Assembly: GCA_903926465.1 (NCBI GenBank)
Contig: CAIYJE010000112.1
Location: 1 to 64,000 of the forward strand
DNA: 64,000 nt
Direction: 5' to 3'
DNA from: an uncultured Planctomycetales bacterium
GTDB lineage: Bacteria > Planctomycetota > Planctomycetia > Isosphaerales > Isosphaeraceae
Below the pieces are notes generated by a model, which did no database searches, was not told where the DNA came from, and was given only the letters and a program-made list of their open reading frames with translations. The position numbers and the translations under genes are program-made. Below are positions 8,701 through 18,036 of this stretch, piece after piece; within the stretch, counting starts at the first letter, position 1, and each line of letters starts with the position of its first letter.

Positions 8701-11412
8701 GATCCAGGCGAGGCGAACGGGCTCGTAAATGCTGTTCTGGGGCGAGAACGGGAAGTTGAGGTTGATCTTCCGGTCGCGCTGGAGGAGCTGAGGAGTCTGG
8801 ATGGCCGGTGGCAGCGAGAGGGTTGGGCTGTCGCTTGACTTCCAGCGGCTGTTATTGGGGAAGGCGTTGCCTGGGTTATCGGTGGGATAGGTAAAGGTGG
8901 TTGGATCCCAGGAATCGACGCTAAAGAGTCGGTTATGGGCGGGGGTGGTGGGGTCAAAGTAGCGCTTCAGGCCGTTGGCGCTATTGTAAGCGGGGCCCAG
9001 GTTTGCCAGCCGGCTGCTGAGCGAGGTGAAATCGGGGTCGTTGAAGCGGTAGAGCCATTCCAGATCGAGAGCGCTGAAGGGGGTATCGTGCGAGGTGGGC
9101 TTGTACAGGTTGAGCTGATCGGCTTCACCCCAGGCCAGGCTTCCGCCAGGCAGCATCGAGAGGGTGCTGGGAGCCGTGGGTGCCGCAGCGGGCACGGCAG
9201 GTAGAATCAGGCCGCTATTCGCATCCACAATTCCCGGGTATCCAATTCCCAGATTCTGGCCCACTGGAAATGGGTAGAAGGTTGGTACGGTCTGGCCTGA
9301 ATTCTCGTTGTACGGCATGCCACCGAACAGGATCCGGTTCCAGACCGGCGGGTAGGGGGCGGCTGTCTGGGCTGCGAATGTTGGCCCAATTGGGTCACGA
9401 TAGCTGTCAAACCCGTGGAAAATGTTGGGGCTGGCGTAGGGGTTGGTAACCAGGTCGGAAAGCTGGTTGATTCCGGGAATGAAACCAGGTGGGCGGTAGT
9501 GTAGGAAGAACCCAAGCCGTCCCTTGGAGTCGGCACCGCGGCCGTAATCGAACAGTGGACCAAACGGGTGGGTATTGTCTGGCAGTTCATTGAAGGCCAT
9601 CCGCCGGCCCACACCGAAGGGATCGGTGGGCAGTACACCATATCGAAGCCGTTCGGCGGCGAACTGCAGCCCGCCCACCGCATCCATCACGTCGGCATTT
9701 TCGGGATTCGCGTTATTGGCGATGGGTGCGAAGTCTGTGCTGTTGAAGTTGTCGTCGTAGTAGGGACCAACGGCGATCGGGGTCGAGCCGTAGGGCTGCA
9801 GGACGGGCGTTGTCCAGCCTGGGCGAACGGCATAACCAGGGAACGCAAGCGTGGTCGTGGCGACATCTCCCGCCTGGAGATTGGGTGGCTGGCGGAGTGT
9901 GTTGGAGAGGTAAGGAACGTTATTGCCTGGATTCGGATCCAGCAATCCTTCCTCACCGTAACGCCCGGGTGTGGGTCCAACTCCAACTCCAGCCCCCGTG
10001 CGTGAGGCAAAGTCGCCCGTGAGCAACTTCCGGTGCATTTCGAGGTCGTAGCTTGCTTGCTGGGCAATGATCGACGGAGAGCGGAACGCAAACTTGGGGT
10101 TCACCTCGCTGGGTGAAACGCCCTGGTGCGATGCGTGATCAAACAGGGGTGTGCCCAGTTCGCTCACGTCGGTGTTTGGGTCGTCGATGTAGCTGCGAGC
10201 GGCCAGGTTACCGGCGGTGTTCAGGGGCAGGCGACCGTTCAGGCCCAGCACCATGAAGGAAAAGAGCGGCTTGAACAGTTTGCCGTTCGGGGCGCGCTGG
10301 ACGGGAAAGCCAAGGTCGATCCAGACGGAATCGGTGGTGCCGTCGCCGTCGTTATCCACGTCGTAGGTGATGGAACCGGTGGTGGGGTCGGGAACGAGGT
10401 CGGGGAAGGTGGTTTGGCCAGCCGGATGATCGTCTCCACGGGGGCGAAGAAACTTGGATTTTGCCCGAAGTGCCTGTACGTTTGCAGGATCGTCGATTGA
10501 AAGGTTTGGGTTTAATTTCATCTTCCAATCGGTGAGAGAAACGATTCCCGGTCGGTGGAATGAGGGGAGCGTGATGCTTTTGCCATCAGCGCTCTGAACC
10601 CCCATGAACCAGTTTTCCAGGTCAGGGGCATCGTAATCTTCGTCCATTCCCAGCATGCGGGGACTGAGCCCGTTGAACAGGAAGTTGGGCATTGCGGGGT
10701 TGGCGGTGCCGGTGGGCGAGAGGGGCGAGGGAACCATCGAAGCGGCCACGCCAGGCCCGCTGAACGCGTGCAAGAACCGGCCGTCGAGCACAATGTTCAT
10801 GCCCTGGATTGGCTGGGTGAGCGCTGGGTCGCCACTGGGGGCACTGACCGTCAGAACATAAAAGCCATTATTATTTGTGGAGGCTGCGACTTCCATTGTC
10901 TGCGAGGCTGTGGCAGGCGAGGTATTGGGCACGGCCGGCATGTTCGGCAATCGAACGATCCAGCGGTTGAAGTTCTTCGCGAACAGGGTTGGGAAGTTCG
11001 GGTTGCCGTACGGAATATTCGTGCCCAGCAAAATAGTGCCAGGCTGGCCACCTGCCTGGACCGCGGTGATCAAAACCGGCATCCCGTTGGGGAGTGAGCC
11101 CAGGAAGCCGTTGTTGGTGGCGTCATTGCCGTAGGCGTCTCTCAGCAGGCTGTGGCCGCGCATGGCCGACTTGGGGTTGCTTGTGTCGTTCACAAGCTGA
11201 TTCATGGCAAAATCAAAGTAGGTCTCTGGCGTGGTGAAGTTTCGCCCGCTGGCGTAGTACCGGGCACCCACCTGGGCCTGACCGCTCAGGGTGGCAAACG
11301 TTACCCCCAGCAGGGCCATGATGCTGAGCATCGCCAGGATCAAAATCAGCACTATCCCCCGGCGCTCGGATCGCCGGTTGCCGGCCTGCGCTTTGGATGT
11401 GAGCATGAGCAT
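5800..11412 (-). CDS. Giant GspK-like minor pseudopilin
   Basis: An exported protein of about 1,870 residues at the end of the pseudopilin series. The start at 11412 is chosen because GGGAGG lies eight bases upstream; an upstream in-frame start at 11469 has no such site. After a short basic leader comes a hydrophobic helix (RRGIVLILILAMLSIMALLG). It looks like a prepilin helix but lacks the Glu at +5, as is typical of GspK, the tip pseudopilin. The remainder is low in Cys and rich in Asn, Pro, Gly and Thr, with a DNDGDG calcium-type loop near residue 350. Usual GspK is 300-350 residues, so this is about five times too long. Its place after H, I and J-like genes supports the assignment; the function of the extra mass (surface adhesin, tip module) is inference. 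Confidence 0.7.
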   Translation of the reverse strand: MLMLTSKAQAGNRRSERRGIVLILILAMLSIMALLGVTFATLSGQAQVGARYYASGRNFTTPETYFDFAMNQLVNDTSNPKSAMRGHSLLRDAYGNDATNNGFLGSLPNGMPVLITAVQAGGQPGTILLGTNIPYGNPNFPTLFAKNFNRWIVRLPNMPAVPNTSPATASQTMEVAASTNNNGFYVLTVSAPSGDPALTQPIQGMNIVLDGRFLHAFSGPGVAASMVPSPLSPTGTANPAMPNFLFNGLSPRMLGMDEDYDAPDLENWFMGVQSADGKSITLPSFHRPGIVSLTDWKMKLNPNLSIDDPANVQALRAKSKFLRPRGDDHPAGQTTFPDLVPDPTTGSITYDVDNDGDGTTDSVWIDLGFPVQRAPNGKLFKPLFSFMVLGLNGRLPLNTAGNLAARSYIDDPNTDVSELGTPLFDHASHQGVSPSEVNPKFAFRSPSIIAQQASYDLEMHRKLLTGDFASRTGAGVGVGPTPGRYGEEGLLDPNPGNNVPYLSNTLRQPPNLQAGDVATTTLAFPGYAVRPGWTTPVLQPYGSTPIAVGPYYDDNFNSTDFAPIANNANPENADVMDAVGGLQFAAERLRYGVLPTDPFGVGRRMAFNELPDNTHPFGPLFDYGRGADSKGRLGFFLHYRPPGFIPGINQLSDLVTNPYASPNIFHGFDSYRDPIGPTFAAQTAAPYPPVWNRILFGGMPYNENSGQTVPTFYPFPVGQNLGIGYPGIVDANSGLILPAVPAAAPTAPSTLSMLPGGSLAWGEADQLNLYKPTSHDTPFSALDLEWLYRFNDPDFTSLSSRLANLGPAYNSANGLKRYFDPTTPAHNRLFSVDSWDPTTFTYPTDNPGNAFPNNSRWKSSDSPTLSLPPAIQTPQLLQRDRKINLNFPFSPQNSIYEPVRLAWINTTYQLLKRILPPKAVDHPEELARLGQYVVNIVDFRDADPVMTIWTNPDVKLTAADATHSPKAVFANDATAATGDAGKLIHVGMEYQPIAITEVLAYSFKRKAGNSSTPTPRFFIEFANLLTRNGATPNAANNNSPQDTLSDMDFKGWDIVVTREDSQGTGFARPNPLTGQLAFTWSTPGSNTPNGTVYAKIAKLSPSATTGTANKLKGIDAGGTVDHDVFGLPSPAAGQSIEVTQGGQPFPPTNAAVTNLQKFDYTGDIGQTDLLPSTPATEAGSKGAFHWVYLRRPANPALIVQEDPTKPNFNPLVVVDSARFPYVESGGDGQMVNNQPQVTQGKQGIWSVQRLQPYRGGQAVPNDATTKPSAEFSPATAYGYTEQMDNASGGNPANRPYGLYDPATGYNTSNLITQPIYSTLGDATRNSETWDPLVFLDRDFESVAELLLVPTVAPGLFTKQFVENTTPQDPSTASALVYPNGPWLPGPGATTKNNDPLKFPYRAPSTALTAPGQYEEGKRLVDADGPHAYPFLADSFFYTADGQSTTDGTGVVPTPNPNAVVDGPTGAGWHKILGFFEVPSSAMGAIGPVAQGVNRDWYREDVRPGLLNPNLFVDEEVFFGWIDDPRMNYAQTSATVVGPSQVATQATPVVTSLDARGGFAYIDPMASVINPPTPPHANPKGAWLDFLAARNAYVTNGTSVAPLLFGSATAEQPFHDISYPDINYTLFRPAGRRNATNQINDSNNNPLGVKLTYPVDVTGKLQTVLLPPQIPPRRLLEIPSLEMAETVRIPNMRVAQTEINLFDQTPVSNISVLSDLFANLGAPPAQQGGAITPTYDATKVYRYMLGANRYGVAPPNAQNYSGQSDLRQHPAYRIELLSKLMNLTTVRTHQYSVWVTVGLFEVVQEGNAEKAAQLGNPDLAFDRLGPELGKDQGTATRYRMFYVIDRSKAAGFNPQNPDDFRNIITYQKRIE

Positions 11413-11534
11413 GAGTTGAGCCTCCCGATCATCAGCCGCTTGGGGGAACCTGTCGCAAGAACGCGACAATGCCTGGGGTTATTCCGGTCTTACACAGCCT
11501 GGTCTAGTCTTTGGCTGCGTTGCGATATTGAATC

Positions 11535-11574
11535 ATGGGGGCAGGCACCTCGCGGACTCGGAGCCAGTCCCCAT
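11535..11574. repeat. Palindromic repeat, family B, copy 2
   Basis: ATGGGGGCAGGC and GCCAGTCCCCAT can pair imperfectly (one wobble, one mismatch) around a GC-rich middle. It sits between the J-like and K-like pseudopilin genes. The layout matches copy 1 at 5740-5780, although the sequences have diverged. Confidence 0.4.
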
Positions 11575-11589
11575 TTTGAAATTGACGAG

Positions 11590-13512
11590 TCATAACTTGT
11601 CATTGAAATCCACATGAATGGTAAGTGTCTTGATGCGCTGGTTGTTGCCGTCGGAAACCCGGAGTTGGATCTGAATGCCTCGCAGTGGGGCTGGGTACGG
11701 GGCCGGGTACGAGGGGTAAACCGGCGGCAGTCCCATCAGCGGTCCGTTCATGGGGTTGGCTGGGAGTGCCGGTACGCTGGTGTACGTGGTGGACCAGCTA
11801 TCCCAAACCCGGCGAAGGCGGCGAACGCCTGTGTGATCATCACCGATGGGGGTGCCAAACTGAGGATCCATTCGGTAGTCCGTGCTCAGGGGCGGCATGC
11901 GACCTTCATGGCCGAAGGTACCGAGCGCAGCGGGCGGGGTATTGTTGGCCAGCGAGGCCGAGTAATAGCCCAGGTCGTAATATCCGGGAGGCAGTGAGTT
12001 ACCGTTTGCATCCAGGAAGAAGTACGCGTTAGGGTCATACGCCTTCACGTCGAAGCTGCGCACGTTGGTGGCCAGCAGGTCATCTTCATAGACGGCCCCA
12101 GGAGGCATAAAGAAATAACTAGCAGGAAGCGGAAAGTTGTTCGGGTCCTCAGTAAACAGTTGCGTTGGCTGAGGAGGCAAATACTGCGGGGCCACCCACG
12201 ACAGGCCGGGTGCCTGGTGGTAGGGAGCCTCAATGCCACGGACGCCGGTGCCTGGCAGGCTGCTGAAGTAGGAGGCTCCGGCTGGGTCGTTCAGCCGTTT
12301 GAACGGGGCCAGCCAGTTGGGCGAGGCAGTCTCTCGCCAGGTTGGAAAGCCCCACCACGTCTGAAGCTGATTGGCCTGGGTTCCATCGGGAATCGCCAGG
12401 CTATCACCGGTATCCAGCGGAGCGTGGTTAACCACCCCCGCGGTGACAGGTATGCCGTGCAACCAGCCAAGCGCACCCGATGTTGAGTCTGGAGCTGAGA
12501 ACGAGCCCGGGAAAATGTAGGGAAAGCCGAACACATCTAGGTTGGCCACTTGCCGCTGAGCGACCGGCTGCTCATTGATGTAGCCGGCGTTCAGGCCGCC
12601 ACCGCTGAGGTAAAGGGTGGGCACGTAGTCAGGCACGCCGTCCTGGTTGGTATCGTCGGGCAGGCCATCGGGGCCCAGGTTACCGGTAGCGTTGTTGACA
12701 TAATCATCGGCCCAGGTGGGGTTGAATGTCCGATGATGACGGTCGGTCAGGTCGCCCAGGGTGTTTGGGGTTGGCGAGTAGGTGAAGAGGCCAGAGAAGA
12801 CCGACGCGTCAATTTTCCTGGGCCGGACCGAGATATCGTTCATGCCCATGAAGCCAGTCATGGGCAGTCCGGCGGCCACAAGCGCGGTAGGAAAAGCGGA
12901 GACTGGCGTGAACATGCTGGTCACAAACGCCAGGGTTTGCGGCGGCGTGTTATTGAGGAAACTCCCCACGCCCAGGTTGCCGGCACGGTCGGGCAAGATC
13001 AGCAGGATTCGGCGGTACAGGTTACCGTTGCGCAGGAAGTAGATGATTTCGGCCGAGTCACTGCTGACGGTAATCGGTTGCAGGGCGTTCTGAATGGTCC
13101 CTTGTGCATTACTGGGGCTAAGTGGAACCCAAACGCGTCCAACGAATGGGCGACCTGCAGGTGCCCGCGCGGTGAACCGCAGGGTGTCATCGGTATCTTC
13201 GCCCTGGGGGTCGGCCGCAACGTTCTCTGCGTATTCGAAGTAACCCCGGTTCAGCTTGGGATCATTGGGCGGGGTCATCTTGGCGGTCACGCCGCCCAGA
13301 TCCTGGCGAATGATGGTATCGAGCCGGCGCAATTCGCGATCAATTTCCGCATAGGTGCGCTGGGTGGTGATCGAGCCGGTGGCCGCCTGGAAGACGTTGA
13401 CCAGGATCAACATCATCAGCACCAGCAGGCCGAGCGCCACCAGCATCTCAATGAGCGTGATGCCCCGGCGGGTCTGGTGCTGCGTCTGGTGGTTTTCAAG
13501 CGGCGGTCGCAT
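11590..13512 (-). CDS. GspJ-like minor pseudopilin, enlarged
   Basis: A prepilin-type exported protein of 640 residues. The N-terminus has a class III signal (RRGITLIEMLVALGLLVLMM) with Glu at +5. It is followed by an amphipathic stretch (EIDRELRRLDTIIRQDLGG) typical of GspJ/PilW-type minor pseudopilins. A GTG directly precedes the ATG at 13512, so the exact start is uncertain by one codon. GspJ is normally about 200 residues; the extra 400 are low-complexity, Pro/Asn/Gly rich, and contain a DTNQDGVPDYVP calcium-type loop near residue 295. It lies between the I-like and K-like genes, matching the GspG-H-I-J-K order of type II secretion operons. Confidence 0.75.
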   Translation of the reverse strand: MRPPLENHQTQHQTRRGITLIEMLVALGLLVLMMLILVNVFQAATGSITTQRTYAEIDRELRRLDTIIRQDLGGVTAKMTPPNDPKLNRGYFEYAENVAADPQGEDTDDTLRFTARAPAGRPFVGRVWVPLSPSNAQGTIQNALQPITVSSDSAEIIYFLRNGNLYRRILLILPDRAGNLGVGSFLNNTPPQTLAFVTSMFTPVSAFPTALVAAGLPMTGFMGMNDISVRPRKIDASVFSGLFTYSPTPNTLGDLTDRHHRTFNPTWADDYVNNATGNLGPDGLPDDTNQDGVPDYVPTLYLSGGGLNAGYINEQPVAQRQVANLDVFGFPYIFPGSFSAPDSTSGALGWLHGIPVTAGVVNHAPLDTGDSLAIPDGTQANQLQTWWGFPTWRETASPNWLAPFKRLNDPAGASYFSSLPGTGVRGIEAPYHQAPGLSWVAPQYLPPQPTQLFTEDPNNFPLPASYFFMPPGAVYEDDLLATNVRSFDVKAYDPNAYFFLDANGNSLPPGYYDLGYYSASLANNTPPAALGTFGHEGRMPPLSTDYRMDPQFGTPIGDDHTGVRRLRRVWDSWSTTYTSVPALPANPMNGPLMGLPPVYPSYPAPYPAPLRGIQIQLRVSDGNNQRIKTLTIHVDFNDKL

Positions 13513-13586
13513 CACGGAAAGGCTCCGGGGCTGAGTCGTGCAAAGAAGGGGAGTGGATCCCGATTCCTCTGGAAAATAAGCCCGGT

Positions 13587-14864
13587 TCAGTTGGTCTGGA
13601 TGGTGAATACCTTGGGAATGACATTGACCACGCTGGGCATGATCACGGCCGGTTCGATACCGAGCGGGACGGCTGGGTTCACGCCCGGCTGGAGCGGGGT
13701 CTGGGCTCGCAATGGTCGATCGATGGTCACGATCATTTCATTGATCCCGGTCCCAGGATCGTAACGGGGCTCGCTCCGCCGCGTGACGCGGTACCAGTAA
13801 CAGCGTTGCCCTGGGTATTTACTGAGCGCGGTGAAGTAGAACGGATCGTTGCTGTAGGTGGCATCACAGATCCACGCCCCCACAACAATGCCTGGGTCTG
13901 GCTGATTGGCGGGCCAGCGGAGCGACACGGTGGTGTTGTTCGCCGAGTACGCCACGTTTGGGCCATACGTCACCGGTGGGCCGTAGCCCCAGATCGCCTG
14001 CACGGTCATTTCGCCGGCCACACGCATGGTGCGGTTGGGCAGGTTGGCCACATCGAACTCGAACGCCCGGTTGTGACAGACCACGATATCGCCATCGAAG
14101 GTCAGACCGTTGCTCACGTCGGACTGTTTCCCGGTGAACAACCAGGTGTAGGAGAGGTCATTGATTGAGGTTGGGTATCCAGAAGCATTAGGCACCATCA
14201 CGGGCACCAGCATGCTCCCCTGGCCACCACCCGGACCGGTGTCTCCCTCATTCTGGTAAACCAGGTCATCAATGGACGCGTAACGCCGTTCAATCTCGGG
14301 GTTCGTGAGCCCAGGCAGGCTATGGCTGAGCCTTCGTAAGCCGTAGGCGTTGTTGGAACTGGAGAGCCAGCCCAGGCCCAGTCCGAAGCGGGTTTCGCTG
14401 GGTGTGCCCGGAGTATCGAACCGAAGCGCCTGGGCTTGCGGACCGTTGCCGGCCGCCATCATTTTTTGCTCGACCTCGTAGACCCAAAGTGGGTCAATAA
14501 CCACGGGCCAGCCGCCCGAGCTGCGGTCAAAGGTTTTTGAGAGCGGTGGCGAGCCGGAATTTGGATCACTCCAGGCCGGCTCGGAGATGAACGGGTCAAA
14601 CGGGCTGCCGTAGTAGTTCGAGTAAATTGCGGTGTAGAACGGCTTGTAGGTGATGCCGGTGGCAACCAGGTCACTGGATGCGCTTTCGGCCAGCAAGGTC
14701 GAGCGTGTGGCTCGGTTCGCCTCTCGCAACCGGATCAGACCCAGCGGAAAGAGCGTGGCCAGTGAGAGCAGCCCGATCCCCATGATGAGGATCGAGATCA
14801 GAATCTCGGTGAGGGTCAGACCGCGCCGGCCGGCCCCGAGCGGTGAAGAGACGGGTGCGATCAT
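13587..14864 (-). CDS. GspI/PilV-like minor pseudopilin
   Basis: A prepilin-type protein of 425 residues. The N-terminus (GRRGLTLTEILISILIMGIG) has the processing Gly and Glu at +5, followed by a LLSLATLFPLGLIRLREANR segment typical of GspI/PilV. Its ATG overlaps the TGA of the preceding gene (ATGA, 14861-14864), so translation is probably coupled. It is two to three times longer than classical GspI (about 120-150 residues). I saw no DxDxDG loop in it, unlike the neighbouring pseudopilins. Confidence 0.75.
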   Translation of the reverse strand: MIAPVSSPLGAGRRGLTLTEILISILIMGIGLLSLATLFPLGLIRLREANRATRSTLLAESASSDLVATGITYKPFYTAIYSNYYGSPFDPFISEPAWSDPNSGSPPLSKTFDRSSGGWPVVIDPLWVYEVEQKMMAAGNGPQAQALRFDTPGTPSETRFGLGLGWLSSSNNAYGLRRLSHSLPGLTNPEIERRYASIDDLVYQNEGDTGPGGGQGSMLVPVMVPNASGYPTSINDLSYTWLFTGKQSDVSNGLTFDGDIVVCHNRAFEFDVANLPNRTMRVAGEMTVQAIWGYGPPVTYGPNVAYSANNTTVSLRWPANQPDPGIVVGAWICDATYSNDPFYFTALSKYPGQRCYWYRVTRRSEPRYDPGTGINEMIVTIDRPLRAQTPLQPGVNPAVPLGIEPAVIMPSVVNVIPKVFTIQTN

Positions 14865-16432
14865 GGCTCTTCTTTTGCTCCGGCCTGGGCGGCCTCAAAG
14901 GGGCGGTTCAGGTCATTGAGGGAGAAGACCGGCGTGTTCGTGACAACCTGGCCGGTACGGGCGTTGATTGACACGATGCGCTGGTTTCCTTCAAGGGCGG
15001 GCAGGGCCGGTGGATAGGTGGCTGTCCCCATGTCGTCCGTGGTGCCTTTGGGCATGGGCAGTTGAGAGCCAATCCCGTTGTTCTGGATGGTGGTGTCATC
15101 AAAGGTAGACACGACGTCTTTATCTTCGGCCAGCCAGATATGATAGTAAGGCAGAGCTACCGAGGGGCCGGGGCTGGCATTGGCCGCCAGCGGAACAATT
15201 TCGCCACTGGGGTTGATCAGGATATCGACATATCCGGTATAAGGATCAACCGGTAGGCGAGACCGTTCGGGTACGAACGGGGTATTCATGGACCCGGTGG
15301 GAAAATGCCGCAGACCCGCGTTCCAGCCGGTGAGGTCAATCTTGACCCCTCTGGGCAGTGCCACTTCGCGAGCATCGGGCACCGGCACCGCGCGTCGGGT
15401 AATGCTGTAAGACAGCGGGATCAGCCCCGTGGCCCAGTTATGGCTGGTCAGGGTCTGTTCGCTTTCAAACTCGCCAAAGCTGGGAAACGACGCGTTTGGG
15501 CTGGCGCTAAAGAAAAGTTCGGCGGGCTCATCAACCGTGCCGTTATGGTTGTCGTCCAGGCCGTTGAAGCCTGGGTCAATCAGGCCATCACCGTCATTGT
15601 CGATCCCATCGAATTGCTCATCGACAAAGCCATCGCCGTCATTATCTCGGCCATCAAGTACGATCAGGAATTCCGAGGGACTGCCAGGGACCGGCAAGGA
15701 TTGGAAGGCGGTGGCCAGGCCGGCATTAATCTGCCGGTCGGGGTTGGTGGGCAGGGCCATCGAGTTCCCCACCGACATTGGGCCAGCGATGGGATAGCTT
15801 CGGCCGGTATTCCCAAACTGCAACCGTTCCCCCTGGCGGATGTTCCAGAACCAGGCGGTCGGAGTTTGCAGCACACCCGCATTGTCAAACTTGACTTCGG
15901 CAATCACCAGCCAGGTACGGAACAGGGGGCCGCCGGCCACAAACCTGGTTCCGTAAGAGAATGGCACGCTGTTGAGCGGGGCAAGGCTGTATCGAAAGTC
16001 GCCACTGCCCTGAGAGGTTTCGAAGTAGTAGAACGGCGGCGCGGGAATATTGCTGTTTTGAATGTCATAGAACGCAACCGCCGACAGGTCATAAACCTGG
16101 CCGTCGGCGTAGTCGGGGGCCTGTTCAATGGAAACGATCCGAGAGCTGGTGTAGGGCCCCGAGAAGGGATCGCCGTTGAGGGTGGTCAGAGGATCGGGCA
16201 GCAGGCGGATCCCGCGGGGAGCGTTATCGCGAATGGCACGGTCGCGGGCCTGGGCCAGTTCACCGTGAACGAACCGGGCACCATAGTTGATTTGTTGCTG
16301 GTTCAGGCTGGGTACAACCACGGGCAGCGTGCTTACGGCAAGCAGGCCAATGATCACAATCACCACCAGCAGTTCGACCAGCGTGAACCCGCGGCGGGTT
16401 GAGAGTCGCTGAAGACGAGGCAGGCTGCTCAT
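14861..16432 (-). CDS. GspH-like pseudopilin with DxDxDG loop array
   Basis: A prepilin-type protein of 523 residues. The class III signal is RRGFTLVELLVVIVIIGLL with Glu at +5. The next segment (ARFVHGELAQARDRAIRDN) matches the GspH/FimT helix. In the second half three calcium-type loops follow each other: DNDGDGFVDE, DNDGDGLIDP and DDNHNGTVDE (DNA about 15517-15660). Their spacing is that of thrombospondin type 3/dockerin-like repeats. It is joined to both neighbours by ATGA overlaps. Calcium binding is inferred from sequence and would parallel the calcium site known in GspG. Confidence 0.78.
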   Translation of the reverse strand: MSSLPRLQRLSTRRGFTLVELLVVIVIIGLLAVSTLPVVVPSLNQQQINYGARFVHGELAQARDRAIRDNAPRGIRLLPDPLTTLNGDPFSGPYTSSRIVSIEQAPDYADGQVYDLSAVAFYDIQNSNIPAPPFYYFETSQGSGDFRYSLAPLNSVPFSYGTRFVAGGPLFRTWLVIAEVKFDNAGVLQTPTAWFWNIRQGERLQFGNTGRSYPIAGPMSVGNSMALPTNPDRQINAGLATAFQSLPVPGSPSEFLIVLDGRDNDGDGFVDEQFDGIDNDGDGLIDPGFNGLDDNHNGTVDEPAELFFSASPNASFPSFGEFESEQTLTSHNWATGLIPLSYSITRRAVPVPDAREVALPRGVKIDLTGWNAGLRHFPTGSMNTPFVPERSRLPVDPYTGYVDILINPSGEIVPLAANASPGPSVALPYYHIWLAEDKDVVSTFDDTTIQNNGIGSQLPMPKGTTDDMGTATYPPALPALEGNQRIVSINARTGQVVTNTPVFSLNDLNRPFEAAQAGAKEEP

Positions 16433-17952
16433 CGCGCTCCTCCACCCTGGTTCAGGAGTTCATGGTTTGAGATATCGTCACCCGCTTCAACGGGCGGCAC
16501 GTCAGGCGGAGCCGGGATCGTCGGATCAAGATTGGCATGGATCAAGGGCAGGTTTGTGAGCGGGTAACCGTTCCTGAGGATGCCGTACCCTTCACCTATC
16601 ACGCCCAGTTGTGAACTGGCCCCGTTGGGATGGACCAGGCTCTGGGGCGGGTTGGGATACCCGTTGAGCCAGTGAGACAGCAGGTCTGGAGTTTGGCTTG
16701 CCGCTTGAATCTGTGTGTCTGTGAGCAAGGCTACGCCATATTCCTGGTCGGCCCCGGCCGAGAGAATCAGAAACTTGGTGGCAAACTCGCGTCTGGGGTA
16801 GATGCCGGCAAGATCCCAGGGAAGCTGACCGGCCGGGGTCGCGCCAAAGTTGGGGTCGGTCAGGCTGGTGAACAGCGGTTCGAACAATTGACCGGCCACC
16901 TGGCTAATCCGATAGGGCGGACCATTGGTATACGTGCTCCACCAAGCTGGCGACACCAGACGTCCGGCGGGATCAAGCTGGAACCGAGCCCGAGGCTCAT
17001 AGGCGGTGTAAGTACCGGCCCCCTTTTGTACGGCTGGGCTGGAGTAATAGATGGGCCACCGAAAGAACTGGATTGGCTTGCCCCAGGCATCGACGAACTC
17101 GGGTGCACCATCGTTGTCCGTATCTTTGACTTCCACACCGGTTCGGAACTCGCTCTCCTCAAACACCGAACCCAGTGGACCCGCCCCATTCACCAGCAGG
17201 GCGTACAGCAGCTCAGCGCGGGCAGTCTGGTGCGTGTGATTGGTCACGAAACGCGTCATGGCGGTAGCACCTTCGACGGTGAAGGTGCACTCGTCGAATT
17301 CATCAACCAACCCATCGCCATCATTGTCGGTGGCGTCGATCCCGGTAGGGGATAACCCAATCGACTTGTGAAGCGCGGCCCGCGCGTTGTAGCTGGCCCC
17401 CAGCATCCCCGTGCCAGGACCAATGGAACCTTGCCAGAGAACCTGATTTTGGGGGGCATACACCGTGGCCGTACCCAGGGGCAGGGCGTAGTTGGCGTAC
17501 GGGGCCGGCACCGATCCGGCGACCCCGAGGGCATTTCCTGGTACCGGCAGGCCTGCAAAATTGATCGGGTAATTTCCGTCGCTTTGCAGAAAGAAGACGT
17601 CGGGCAACTCGGCCCGAACCATGTCCACGGTGGCAATGACCTGGGCGCGGCTGGGGTTGGGAATACTAGGGAACAGGGCGTTATTCACGATTGCCTGATC
17701 GGCCGCCAGCCACTGGTGAGCACTGGTAGGAATGACCGACTGGGCCAGAATGGCGTTGAGCCGCTCATTCACGCCCAGTTCCAGCTTGGTGATCAGGGCC
17801 TGGGTGGCTCGCGACCGGGCCTGTTCAACCGACCCGTACGAGGCCGCCAGAATGAAGGCGAGCAGCACGCCAATGATCATCACGACGATTGCCAGCTCCA
17901 CCAGGGTGAAGCCGCGGCGGATCGAGCGTGTTGAGAGTGGAGCGAGCATCAT
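16429..17952 (-). CDS. Additional large pseudopilin between G and H
   Basis: A prepilin-type protein of 507 residues. The signal is RRGFTLVELAIVVMIIGVLL with Glu at +5, followed by SVEQARSRATQALITKLELG. Two acidic loops (DNDGDGLVDEFDE and DTDNDGAPEFVD; DNA about 17091-17131 and 17295-17340) look calcium-binding. It overlaps the next gene by ATGA. It has no obvious counterpart in the standard G-H-I-J-K order and could be a second major-type pseudopilin. A GTG/ATG choice of one codon exists at the start (17952 or 17949). Confidence 0.75.
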   Translation of the reverse strand: MMLAPLSTRSIRRGFTLVELAIVVMIIGVLLAFILAASYGSVEQARSRATQALITKLELGVNERLNAILAQSVIPTSAHQWLAADQAIVNNALFPSIPNPSRAQVIATVDMVRAELPDVFFLQSDGNYPINFAGLPVPGNALGVAGSVPAPYANYALPLGTATVYAPQNQVLWQGSIGPGTGMLGASYNARAALHKSIGLSPTGIDATDNDGDGLVDEFDECTFTVEGATAMTRFVTNHTHQTARAELLYALLVNGAGPLGSVFEESEFRTGVEVKDTDNDGAPEFVDAWGKPIQFFRWPIYYSSPAVQKGAGTYTAYEPRARFQLDPAGRLVSPAWWSTYTNGPPYRISQVAGQLFEPLFTSLTDPNFGATPAGQLPWDLAGIYPRREFATKFLILSAGADQEYGVALLTDTQIQAASQTPDLLSHWLNGYPNPPQSLVHPNGASSQLGVIGEGYGILRNGYPLTNLPLIHANLDPTIPAPPDVPPVEAGDDISNHELLNQGGGAR

Positions 17953-18036
17953 GGCCTGAGTTCTTTCGGTCGGTTGCCACGCCGGAAATGGGTAAGTACG
18001 AGCCCGATTGTCAGAGGACGATTTGCGAGCTCAACG

